A stretch of DNA of 64,000 nucleotides from Bradyrhizobium guangzhouense (GTDB lineage Bacteria; Pseudomonadota; Alphaproteobacteria; Rhizobiales; Xanthobacteraceae), in the NCBI RefSeq assembly GCF_004114955.1, contig NZ_CP030053.1:3162001-3226000 (forward strand), in the 5' to 3' direction. The notes beneath the pieces were generated by a model. That model saw only the letters and a program-made list of their open reading frames with translations. It searched no databases and was not told the DNA's origin. Shown here piece after piece: positions 17,997 through 25,197 of this stretch (within the stretch, counting starts at the first letter, position 1; every line of letters starts with the position of its first letter). The position numbers were made by a program, and so were the translations under genes.

Positions 17997-19268
17997 TCAA
18001 GGCGCCTCGTCGATGCCTTTGCGGAAAGGGCCGAGCTCGGCCAGCTCGCGTCCGGCCTCCGCGACATAGGCGCGCTCGCGCTCGAGGTAATCGTCGATGG
18101 CGCGGCGCAGGCCCGGATCAGCGATGAAGTGGGCGGAATGGGTCGTTCGCGGCAGGTAGCCGCGCGCGATTTTGTGCTCGCCCTGCGCGCCGGCCTCGAC
18201 ATGCGTGAGGCCGTGTTTGATCGCGAAATCGATCGCCTGGTAGTAGCAGACCTCGAAATGCAGGAAGGGGTGATGCTCGACCGCGCCCCAATTGCGGCCG
18301 AACAGCGTATCCGAGCCGATGAAGTTGATCGCGCCGGCGATCCATCGGTCGTTGCGGCGGGCCATCACCAGCAGCACGTCCTGGCTCATGGTCTCGCCGA
18401 TCAGCGAGAAGAACTCGCGCGTCAGGTAGGGCCGGCCCCATTTGCGCGAGCCGGTCTCCATGTAGAACGCGAAGAACGCATCCCAGGCGTCCTCGGTGAG
18501 GTCCTTGCCGGTGAGCCAATGGATCGTGATGCCTGCGGCAAGCGCATCGCGCCGCTCGCGCTTGATGGATTTGCGGTGGCGTGAGTTCAGTGTCGCCAGG
18601 AAATCGTCGAAGGTGGCAAAGCCCTCGTTGCGCCAGTGGAACTGCTGGTCGGTGCGCTGGAGGAAGCCATGCCGGGCGAGCAGCTTCCACTCGGTCTCGC
18701 GCGCGAAGGTGACGTGCACCGAGGACGCCTTGCTGACGCCGCACAGCGCCACCAGCCCGCTCGCCAGCGCCTCGGTGATGCGCTCGCGATCGACGCCGTC
18801 GCGCACCAGCAGCCGCGGCCCGGTGGCCGGTGTGAAGGGAACGGAGACCTGAAGCTTGGGGTAATAGCGGCCGCCGGCGCGCTCATAGGCGTCCGCCCAG
18901 CCGCGGTCGAAGACGTATTCGCCCTGGCTATGTGATTTCAGGTAGCAAGGCACGACCCCGGCGACGCGGCCGTCAATCTTGGCCACGAGGTGCCGTGGTC
19001 CCCAGCCGGTGCGGATCGTGGCCGAACCGGATGTCTCGACGGCGGAAAGAAAGGCGTGCGAGACGAACGGGTTGTAGGCGGGCTTTAACAGGCCGAGCGA
19101 ATCGCCTGGAAGGCCGGATGAGGTTCCCATGCCGTGCCCGTTGCAGGCCTTTTCATTAAGAGCCTTGTCATTAAGAGCCTTGCCAGGATTGGCGCAGGCG
19201 TCCCAATCCTCCGGCGAGACTTCGCCAATGGACGGGACGGCCTCCAGGGTGATTTCGAATGATGTCAT
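17997..19268 (-). CDS. GNAT-like protein of the DUF482 (peptidogalycan biosynthesis/recognition) family
   Basis: A 423-residue protein with the DUF482 fold, two linked GNAT-like units related to FemAB aminoacyltransferases. Landmarks are YNPFVSHAFLSAVE, PRHLVAKIDGRVAGVVPCYLKSHS (split below family motif GEYVFD-WADAYE) and FGRNWGAVEHHPFLHFEVCYYQAIDFAI. The ATG at 19268 is chosen; the longer frame adds 12 codons. Near residues 29-43 an insert of pentapeptide repeats (KALND, KALNE, KACNG) is coded by an exact 15-bp duplication. Its place in an operon with GDPD and HIT suggests envelope or nucleotide-ester metabolism, but no reaction is known for the family. Confidence 0.82.
   Translation of the reverse strand: MTSFEITLEAVPSIGEVSPEDWDACANPGKALNDKALNEKACNGHGMGTSSGLPGDSLGLLKPAYNPFVSHAFLSAVETSGSATIRTGWGPRHLVAKIDGRVAGVVPCYLKSHSQGEYVFDRGWADAYERAGGRYYPKLQVSVPFTPATGPRLLVRDGVDRERITEALASGLVALCGVSKASSVHVTFARETEWKLLARHGFLQRTDQQFHWRNEGFATFDDFLATLNSRHRKSIKRERRDALAAGITIHWLTGKDLTEDAWDAFFAFYMETGSRKWGRPYLTREFFSLIGETMSQDVLLVMARRNDRWIAGAINFIGSDTLFGRNWGAVEHHPFLHFEVCYYQAIDFAIKHGLTHVEAGAQGEHKIARGYLPRTTHSAHFIADPGLRRAIDDYLERERAYVAEAGRELAELGPFRKGIDEAP
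19153..19182. repeat. Exact 15-bp tandem duplication inside the DUF482 gene
   Basis: The 15-mer TCATTAAGAGCCTTG occurs twice head to tail (19153-19167 and 19168-19182). A degenerate third unit seems to precede it. It is in frame and encodes a pentapeptide repeat. Confidence 0.9.
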
Positions 19269-19322
19269 TGCGCCCAAGATCGTGCATTGCAGCAGCGACT
19301 TCAAGGGTCGGGAACATCAAGC

Positions 19323-20069
19323 CTACGGCACGAACCCCTCAAAGATCATCTGATCGGCATATTGCGCGACCCGTGTCCGCTGCTCGGGTGTGCGGGTGGT
19401 CCAGCCGAGCAGGGCACAGCCGAACACGTTGCGGGCGATCCAGGGGGCGGGCGCCGGCAGATGGTCGACCTTGAAAGCGACGAAATGCGGCTGGGTCTGG
19501 AAGCCATGGCGCAGGTACAGCATGCTGTCGCGTTGTTCCTGGGTCAGGTAGGCCCAGTATTCGTCCTCATAGCTCCGCTGCGCGACGATGCCGCGCGGGC
19601 GGGAGGGCAGCAGCTCGCGCAGCGCCAGCACCTGATCGGGGTCGAAGGACATGCCGACAGCATGGCCTTGATAGGACGCCAGCACCTCGGCCATCCGCTT
19701 CACCAGCTTGCGGTCGCCGTCGAAATGGCTCTTCACCTCGATCACCAGCGGCACGCGGCCGGCGACCATGGCGCAGAGATCGCCGAGCGACATCATCCGC
19801 TCAGGCGTGTCCTTGAACGTGATGGCCTTCAGCTCGGCCGCGGTCTTCGCGACCACGGGGCCGGTGGCGTCGGTGAGGCGGCCGAGCGCATGGTCGTGAT
19901 GCACCATGGCCTCGCCGTCCGCCGAGAGCTGAATGTCGACCTCGATCGCAAAATTGCCTGAGATCGCGGCCTGCACCGCGCCCGGCATGTTCTCGACGAT
20001 GCCACGAGAGATGTCATGCAGGCCGCGATGGGCGACCGGCCGCGCTGTCAGCCAATCCGGAGCACGCAC
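19323..20069 (-). CDS. Glycerophosphodiester phosphodiesterase
   Basis: Hydrolyses glycerophosphodiesters to sn-glycerol-3-phosphate and an alcohol (248 residues from the GTG at 20069). Catalytic features of the GDPD TIM barrel are clear: H14-R15 in VAHRGLHD, E43 and D45 in AIEVDIQLSADG, and H57/H58 in MVHHDHALGRL. The GTG start is preferred because GAGG lies 8 bases upstream and the start is then 10 bases after the RidA stop; the ATG at 20120 would overlap RidA by 41 bases. No signal peptide is evident, so it should be cytosolic. It belongs to the RidA-GDPD-DUF482-HIT operon. Confidence 0.88.
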   Translation of the reverse strand: MRAPDWLTARPVAHRGLHDISRGIVENMPGAVQAAISGNFAIEVDIQLSADGEAMVHHDHALGRLTDATGPVVAKTAAELKAITFKDTPERMMSLGDLCAMVAGRVPLVIEVKSHFDGDRKLVKRMAEVLASYQGHAVGMSFDPDQVLALRELLPSRPRGIVAQRSYEDEYWAYLTQEQRDSMLYLRHGFQTQPHFVAFKVDHLPAPAPWIARNVFGCALLGWTTRTPEQRTRVAQYADQMIFEGFVP

Positions 20070-20079
20070 GATGCCGACC

Positions 20080-20547
20080 TCAGGCGACCTCGAACACGCC
20101 TTCGACCTCGACCGCCGCATCCGCGGGCAGCGATGCGACGCCGACGGTGGTGCGGGCGTGGCGCCCCTTGTCGCCGAATGCGGCGACCATCAGATCGGAG
20201 GCGCCGTTCAGCACCTTCGGCCCATCCAGGAAGTCCGGCGCCGAGTTGATGAAGCCGCCGAGGCGCACCACGCGCACGACCTTGTCGAGATCGCCGAGTG
20301 CGGCCTTGACCTGTGCGAGCAGATTGACGGCACAGCCGCGCGCGGCCGCAGCGCCGTCCTCGATCGAGACGCCGGCGCCCAGCTTGCCTTTGGCGATCAG
20401 CTTGCCGGCAGGATCGAAGCAGACCTGACCGGAGACGAACAGCAAATTGCCGGTCCGTACGAACGGAACATAATTGGCTACGGGAGACGGGGCCTCGTGC
20501 AGCTTGATGCCCTGTTCCGCCAGTTTCTGCTCGACCGTGCCTGCCAT
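20080..20547 (-). CDS. RidA family protein (imine/enamine deaminase type)
   Basis: First gene of a four-gene minus operon. The 155-residue protein has the Rid fold: FVRTGNLLFVSGQVCFD, then the C-terminal ARTTVGVASLP, where R132 matches the catalytic arginine of RidA (Arg105 in Escherichia coli numbering). It is therefore competent in principle to hydrolyse reactive 2-aminoacrylate-type enamines. The start at 20547 (MAGTVEQKL) has GAGG just upstream; a longer frame to 20682 is not Rid-like. It reads divergently from eipB. Confidence 0.88.
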   Translation of the reverse strand: MAGTVEQKLAEQGIKLHEAPSPVANYVPFVRTGNLLFVSGQVCFDPAGKLIAKGKLGAGVSIEDGAAAARGCAVNLLAQVKAALGDLDKVVRVVRLGGFINSAPDFLDGPKVLNGASDLMVAAFGDKGRHARTTVGVASLPADAAVEVEGVFEVA

Positions 20548-20803
20548 ATCTCGACCTCGATGCCTGAAAACTCGTCCGTCCCGGTGCGTTTGGGAACATC
20601 CGGGCTTGCCCCTGTTTCGCCCATCGGGCGGCCACATGCAAGCAAGCGGATTTGTCAGCGGCAGGCCGTGGGCGGACTGCATTTTCCCGAGGTAGGTCAG
20701 ACGGTTCGACGGAGAGGCGCAACTTTACGTGAAACCGCCGCAGTTGCGACGCAATGGATCGGTCATTAAAGTGTCGAATCTGCGCATCCCCCAGGGAACA
20801 GAC

Positions 20804-21649
20804 ATGGTGCACCTTTTCCGGACTTCACTCGGTGCGATGGCGCTTGCGGCGGCCGCTCTCGGCGCCAGTGGTGGCGCGCATGCCGCGAATGGTCCGTTCC
20901 TCCCGCACCAGGCGCTCTATGATCTGAGCCTGGTCAAATCGCGCTCCAATTCGATCAACAGCGCGCGCGGCCGCATCCTCTACAATTTCGCCGGCAGTAG
21001 CTGCGAGGGCTACACGTCGGAATTCCGCCAGGTCTCCGAGCTCGACAGCGGCGAGGGCAAGATCACGCTCAGCGACCTCCGCTCCAACTCCTGGGAGGAC
21101 GCCGCGGGCAAAAGCTACCGCTTCAAGATCGAGACGCGGATGAACGAGGCCGAGGCTGGCCTCGTCGACGGCTCGGCGGAACGCGACGGCGACCACATCA
21201 ACGTCAAGCTGAAATTGCCGGCGCCGAAGAGCTTCACCCTGGACGGCAAGATCGTGTTCCCGACCGAGCAGATCCAGCGCATCATCGCCGCTGCCAAGGA
21301 GGGCAAATCGCTGCTCGAGCTCTCCGTCTACGACGGCTCCGATGACGGCCAGAAGGTGTACAACACGCTGACCGTAATCGGTCAGCCGATCCCCGCCGAC
21401 CACACCGCATCGCCCGATCCGTCGACCTCTGACGAGCACATGAAATCGCTGACGCGCTGGCCGGTGACCGTCAGCTATTTCGACCGCGACGTGCAGCAGA
21501 AGGAAGGCGAGCAGACGCCCGTCTATGCGATGTCGTTCGAGCTCTACGAGAACGGCGTCTCCCGTCAGCTCGTGCTCGACTACAACGATTTTGTGATCTC
21601 CGGCGCGATGGGCAAGTTCGACGTCAAGGACAGCAAGCCCTGTAATTGA
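20804..21649 (+). CDS. eipB: Cell envelope integrity protein EipB (DUF1849)
   Basis: Periplasmic beta-spiral protein of the EipB family, shown in Brucella to support envelope integrity. The ATG at 20804 opens a signal peptide (residues 1-27, cut after GAHA). Two cysteines are present in the mature part, C67 (SSCEGY) and C280 (KPCN, penultimate), positions that match the conserved disulfide of EipB. DVQQKEGEQTPVYAMSFELYENGVS near the C-terminus is the strongest family segment. The upstream in-frame extension to 20729 is rejected because it hides the signal peptide. A second RidA gene follows on the same strand after 88 bases. Confidence 0.88.
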   Translation: MVHLFRTSLGAMALAAAALGASGGAHAANGPFLPHQALYDLSLVKSRSNSINSARGRILYNFAGSSCEGYTSEFRQVSELDSGEGKITLSDLRSNSWEDAAGKSYRFKIETRMNEAEAGLVDGSAERDGDHINVKLKLPAPKSFTLDGKIVFPTEQIQRIIAAAKEGKSLLELSVYDGSDDGQKVYNTLTVIGQPIPADHTASPDPSTSDEHMKSLTRWPVTVSYFDRDVQQKEGEQTPVYAMSFELYENGVSRQLVLDYNDFVISGAMGKFDVKDSKPCN

Positions 21650-21737
21650 AGACGCCCTGCGATTGAGCGGCGACACTAGCCCTCAACGCCATCTCCGGTT
21701 ACGCTCCCGTCCAACCATAAACGTCGGGAGCAAGCCC

Positions 21738-22139
21738 ATGCCCAAGCTCGATCATCTCCGCCCCAGCGGCCTGCATCACAATCCCGCTTATTCCCACGTC
21801 GTCACCGCCTCCGGGGCGCGCACGATCTACATCTCCGGCCAGGTGTCGACCGATGAGGAGGGGCGGATCGTCGGCGAGGGCGATATCGCGGCGCAGACCA
21901 CGCAGGTGATGCAGAATCTCGGCCATGCCTTGAAGGCCGCCGGCGCCACCTACGCCAACATCGTCAAGATCACGACCTTCGTCGTCGGCTACAAGCCGGA
22001 GCTGCGCCCGATCATCGGCAAGGCCCGCTCGGCCTTCTTCGAAGGCATGGAGCCGCCGGCCTCGACACTCGTCGGAGTTTCCGCGCTGGCCGCGCCGGAA
22101 TGGCTGATCGAGATCGAGGCGATCGCGGTCGCGGATTGA
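21738..22139 (+). CDS. RidA family protein lacking the catalytic arginine
   Basis: A 133-residue Rid-fold protein (RTIYISGQVSTDEEG, then IEIEAIAVAD at the end). Where RidA has PARSxV, this protein reads PPASTLVGV, so the key arginine is replaced by Ser (about S109). Members of other Rid subfamilies lack this arginine and do not act as 2-aminoacrylate deaminases. GGGAG precedes the ATG at 21738; the earlier start at 21663 adds a basic stretch with no Rid similarity. Its substrate is unknown. Confidence 0.85.
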   Translation: MPKLDHLRPSGLHHNPAYSHVVTASGARTIYISGQVSTDEEGRIVGEGDIAAQTTQVMQNLGHALKAAGATYANIVKITTFVVGYKPELRPIIGKARSAFFEGMEPPASTLVGVSALAAPEWLIEIEAIAVAD

Positions 22140-22242
22140 AATGTGCAAAACAACCCCATGCACAGTAGACGCGCGTTCGAAAGGGTGGATGTAGTTTCGT
22201 ATTTTGCGAATTTCGGTTGACCCGTCGGGCAAAACAGTGGTA

Positions 22243-22739
22243 CTATGCCATCATAGCCATCCCTTCGCGGCGGCGTATCTGCATGGGTAGGCCTTTCGCC
22301 GTCCGAAGCGTGATCCGCTGGATCGGCCAGACCTCGGCGTCCGCAGACAGGCGCATGTCGAAGTTCCGGATCAGGACGGCGAGGATGATGGTGGCTTCCT
22401 GCAGCGCAAAGGAAGAACCGATGCATGTCCGCGGGCCGATACCGAACGGCAGATAGGTGAACCGCGCAATGGTGGACCGCGCATCCGGCAGGAAGCGCGA
22501 GGGGCGAAAACATCGGGCCGGTCCCATAAGGCCCTGTGCCGGTGGAGCACGTAGGGTGCGATCACGATCAGCGAGCGCCGGCCGACTTCGACGTCGCCCA
22601 GCAGGTCGTCCTCGAGGGCAGAACGGCTCAGCGCCGCGATCGGCGGGTACAGACGAAGCACCTCCTCGTCGACCGCTCTCGCTACGACCAGCCGATCGGC
22701 CAGGCCAACTGCTGCTTCGACATTCGGAACGACGACCAT
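22243..22739 (-). pseudogene. Cytochrome P450 remnant, C-terminal third, frameshifted
   Basis: Two overlapping frames together give the P450 C-terminal third. One (to 22371) holds the helix-K ExxR as EEVLRLYPP and then VLHRHRALWDRPDVF. The other (to 22243) continues PSRFLPDAR and the haem loop FGIGPRTCIG, followed by the helix-L start. The junction lies in the GC run at about 22501-22506, where loss of one base turns an expected DP-S-R into a frameshift. The first two-thirds of a P450 is missing upstream, where repeat-like sequence begins. It is a dead gene. Confidence 0.88.
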
Positions 22740-22794
22740 CTCTGTCTGATGAAGAGGGACTGCAGCTGGCCTATAGCTGGCTCGGTCCTCAGCG

Positions 22795-22885
22795 TCAGAA
22801 TGTCGGCTGTCTGGCTAGAGGCGGACCAAAGGTCGTACTGCATCGTAAGCCCGCTTTTGACCAGTTGCGGACATTGGGGGCTGCT
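22795..22885. repeat. Interspersed repeat remnant
   Basis: The stretch contains GACCAGTTGCGGACATT-like sequence which, on the minus strand, reads PNVRNWSKAG, a phrase I recognise from recurrent spurious ORFs in Bradyrhizobium intergenic repeats. It abuts the P450 remnant. Recognition is from memory. Confidence 0.4.
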
Positions 22886-22929
22886 GTCATTCTCCTCGAA
22901 TGGTAGGAGGCTGGGAAAAGGCTCGACGG

Positions 22930-23292
22930 ATGGATTTGCGGCGTTCCGCAGGCACGCGCGCCGACCCGCGTCCGCCTAAAGCGATGCGCGGACCAGATTA
23001 CCTCATTGCTCATGCCTGCTTCGAGTGTCGGAAGTCATGGAAGGTGCGGGCGGACACTGGGGCAGCTTGCCCGCAGTGCGGCTCTTGTTTGCATGAGATG
23101 GGCCGCTCGTTCAAAGCTCCGAAGCGTTCCGACGTCGAGCAATGGCAAAAGGTGCGAGCCCTCTGGTCAGCGGGTTTTCGCTTCTGGAGCTACCGGAGCC
23201 ATCCCGACGCTGAACCATTCCCGGAACGATTGCGGGACGTTGATGATTTCATACGCCGCAATCCAAAGCACCCGATGCGCATCGCGCGCTAA
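22930..23292 (+). CDS. Hypothetical protein with zinc-ribbon-like cysteines
   Basis: A 120-residue frame (or 102 residues if the ATG at 22984, MRGPDYLIAHACF, is the true start, which I consider about equally likely). It has CFECRKSW and CPQCG, a CxxC-x12-CxxC arrangement typical of a small zinc ribbon, then a Trp/Arg-rich segment (ALWSAGFRFWSYRSHPDAEPFPERL) and a basic C-terminus. No known domain beyond the ribbon is recognised. Codon use fits the genome better than the neighbouring repeat-derived frames, so I regard it as a gene. Confidence 0.6.
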   Translation: MDLRRSAGTRADPRPPKAMRGPDYLIAHACFECRKSWKVRADTGAACPQCGSCLHEMGRSFKAPKRSDVEQWQKVRALWSAGFRFWSYRSHPDAEPFPERLRDVDDFIRRNPKHPMRIAR

Positions 23293-23440
23293 TGTCCCCT
23301 ATTGGCCCGTTGCTGACCCTGGCTCTGAGAGCCGTAATGTCTGCTTCCGGTAGGTGAGCCGACCAAGGCGAAGCAATCTGTCAAGGGCAGCTTGTGACCC
23401 ATATGAGACATCGGACCGTGGCCGCTTGCTTTCTCCAACG
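23293..23440. repeat. Interspersed repeat remnants
   Basis: The segment begins TGTCCCCTATTGGCCCGT, resembling 24511 (TGTCCGGTTTTGGCCCGT), and on the minus strand reads MSHMGHKLPLTD-like text, similar to phrases seen in spurious ORFs from Bradyrhizobium repeats. No gene is called. Confidence 0.4.
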
Positions 23441-23485
23441 GGGAAAATGTAGGTTCGGGGTTGGAAGGGCAGTTCCTTTCCGCTC

Positions 23486-24025
23486 GTGCCCCACCCAATT
23501 CCCGAGATGCTCAACCAAAGACTCAACGCTCACTATTCGGTTCTCGCATTGCTAAGTCGCGCGGGCTTCTGCGGCGGCCTCGCGGTGATGTTTTGGTTCG
23601 TTGCCGCGTACATGAGGGGCCAAATCTGGTTCACCGTGGTCAACTACATTTTGGCTACTACGATGGCGGGCGCAGCGTTTACGTTGGCCTACCTCTTGCT
23701 GACGGCGAAGGACGAAGTCGTCGTCTCGATTGACGCAACGGGTTTCAAGCACACGCGGCTGACGCCCACGGCCATACCGTGGAATGTGATCCAATCGGTG
23801 ACATCGTACATTCCCTACAAATCGTGGAACAAAACCGGAGTTTTGCTTGTGATGAATCCGGCGTTCCAGCAAAAGCTCTCTATCCGCCCGGCGGAGAGGC
23901 TGCTCGCTTGGACGACTGGTTACAGTATTTCGGGATCAGTTATTCGTCTGGACGCAAGCATTCTGGACACCGACAGTGACGAAATTTCTCGCGTTGCGAA
24001 CTCTTACATATCGGACCGATCCTAA
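23486..24025 (+). CDS. Hypothetical two-span membrane protein with a PH-like cytosolic part
   Basis: A 179-residue product from a GTG at 23486 (172 residues from the ATG at 23507). Two hydrophobic segments near the N-terminus (FCGGLAVMFWFVAAYM and VVNYILATTMAGAAFTLAYLLL) are followed by a soluble region with VVSIDATGFKHTRLTPTAIPWNVIQSVTSY, the pattern of bacterial PH-like (STM3941-type) proteins. Neither start has a convincing ribosome site. It lies in the repeat-rich islet with no clear partners. Function is unknown. Confidence 0.6.
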   Translation: MPHPIPEMLNQRLNAHYSVLALLSRAGFCGGLAVMFWFVAAYMRGQIWFTVVNYILATTMAGAAFTLAYLLLTAKDEVVVSIDATGFKHTRLTPTAIPWNVIQSVTSYIPYKSWNKTGVLLVMNPAFQQKLSIRPAERLLAWTTGYSISGSVIRLDASILDTDSDEISRVANSYISDRS

Positions 24026-24151
24026 GCCAAGAGCCCTAACGTGGACACCTCGTCCTCAGCCCCGTTTTGGAATGAGAATCAGGAGAACCCAGCCAAAGAT
24101 GCAAGTCCCTGCAAGTGAGCCGATTAACACACGAAACTGCATAAACTTGGG

Positions 24152-24415
24152 TTAGGAGTGTGGGAAGAACGCAAGCGACAATGCACGCAATGCGTATAAG
24201 CCGATCAACGTAGCGGCCGTTAATATCAGCATCTCAAACCCGCGCAGACCTGCGAGGTAGGCTCGGGGATTGATGGCCCAGTAGCGGTGGCCGGATTCGC
24301 GCACCCGCTTCCAGATGCGGTCATTCGACCAAGCCGCGACGGCCGCGGCTGCAACCATTACAGCAATCAAAAAGCCGTTCCAGATCATCACAGCGCCCTG
24401 ATGCATTAGTGGCAA
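24152..24415 (-). CDS. Small hypothetical membrane protein
   Basis: An 87-residue frame with an alternative ATG at 24388 (MIWNGFLIAVMV, 78 residues). Two predicted spans (FLIAVMVAAAAVAAW and MLILTAATLIGLYALRALSLAF) flank a basic loop. No homologous family is recognised. The hydrophobic pattern supports a real gene, but it lies in a poorly conserved islet. Confidence 0.42.
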   Translation of the reverse strand: MPLMHQGAVMIWNGFLIAVMVAAAAVAAWSNDRIWKRVRESGHRYWAINPRAYLAGLRGFEMLILTAATLIGLYALRALSLAFFPHS

Positions 24416-24504
24416 TTATCTCCACTTGCATCACCAGCCACTTCTGGTTCAAGGCGGCCCGCATTGATCAATATCTGAACCGGCTCTGTTAGGCTATGAG
24501 CATT

Positions 24505-24600
24505 TTGCTATGTCCGGTTTTGGCCCGTCAGCGACCTCGGCAGACGTCCGCTCTGCCGCCGTTGTTAGGGGCCGAGCAGACATCGGTGGCCGGCTGTTAG
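24505..24600. repeat. Interspersed repeat remnant
   Basis: TGTCCGGTTTTGGCCCGTCA at 24511 matches the start of the 23293 element, and GCAGACGTCCGCTCTGC nearby is a short palindrome. No gene is seen here. Confidence 0.4.
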
Positions 24601-24615
24601 TGGTACAGCCGCGGC

Positions 24616-25017
24616 CTAATTCGGCCCGCTCATGTCGTGTAATAAAGCCATCGCTTCGTCGGCCCGGTCCACGGGCACGAAGACATGGTCGTGATGGAAG
24701 GCCGACACGGCGTTGACGCTGATGCCGGCTTCGGCGAGACGCGCGGTGATGGCTGCCAGGAATCCGACGGCGTCAAGTGCGGAGTGGACTGTCAAGGTGA
24801 TCAGGCGCGCGGCGAATGCATGGTTTAGTCCTGCCGCTTTGGCCTCTTCGCGCGGGATGACGAGCGTCGTTCCTTCCTGCTCGCGGAATGTCAGGAGGGG
24901 ATTGAGGGCTCCGGGAACAGGCGCGCCTGGCGCGATCGTGCAGAAGACGAAGATGCCCGGCTGCAGCTGTGGCTTCGTGTTTTTCAGCAGCGCCGTGAGG
25001 TCGCGTTTGGCTGGCAT
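24616..25017 (-). CDS. ACT domain-containing protein (DUF2241/ACT_7 type)
   Basis: A 133-residue cytosolic protein with two ACT-like halves. The first (about 10-60) has FVFCTIAPGAPVPGALNPLLTFREQEGTTLVIP; the second (about 65-128) is ACT proper, ITLTVHSALDAVGFLAAITARLAEAGISVNAVSAFHHDHVFVP. ACT domains bind amino acids and often control enzymes, but this family has no defined partner. It stands alone on the minus strand downstream of a perfect inverted repeat. Confidence 0.85.
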   Translation of the reverse strand: MPAKRDLTALLKNTKPQLQPGIFVFCTIAPGAPVPGALNPLLTFREQEGTTLVIPREEAKAAGLNHAFAARLITLTVHSALDAVGFLAAITARLAEAGISVNAVSAFHHDHVFVPVDRADEAMALLHDMSGPN

Positions 25018-25030
25018 GGTGCTTCCACAA

Positions 25031-25154
25031 TGTCGTCCTGGCGAAAGCCAGGACCCATTACCCCAGGGAGAAGTTGCGGCGTTGAGCTGTCAACCAACTG
25101 TCTTCGCCAAACGACGGCCGGTGGTAATGGGTCCTGGCTTTCGCCAGGACGACA
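25031..25154. repeat. Perfect 32-bp inverted repeat with nested hairpins
   Basis: Arms 25031-25062 and 25123-25154 are perfect reverse complements, separated by 60 bases. Each arm holds a small hairpin (GTCCTGGC, GAAA loop, GCCAGGAC). It lies between the ACT gene and the stop of dinB. It is a family distinct from the GTCATTCC palindromes. Confidence 0.93.
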
Positions 25155-25197
25155 TCGAGGGTTTGGTCGATGGCTTCGCGCAACAGGCAGACCGCCA

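Noticed and set aside
22795..24600. Insertion sequence or transposase remnant in the islet
   Set aside because: No DDE or serine recombinase motif and no terminal repeats; only short interspersed repeats were found.
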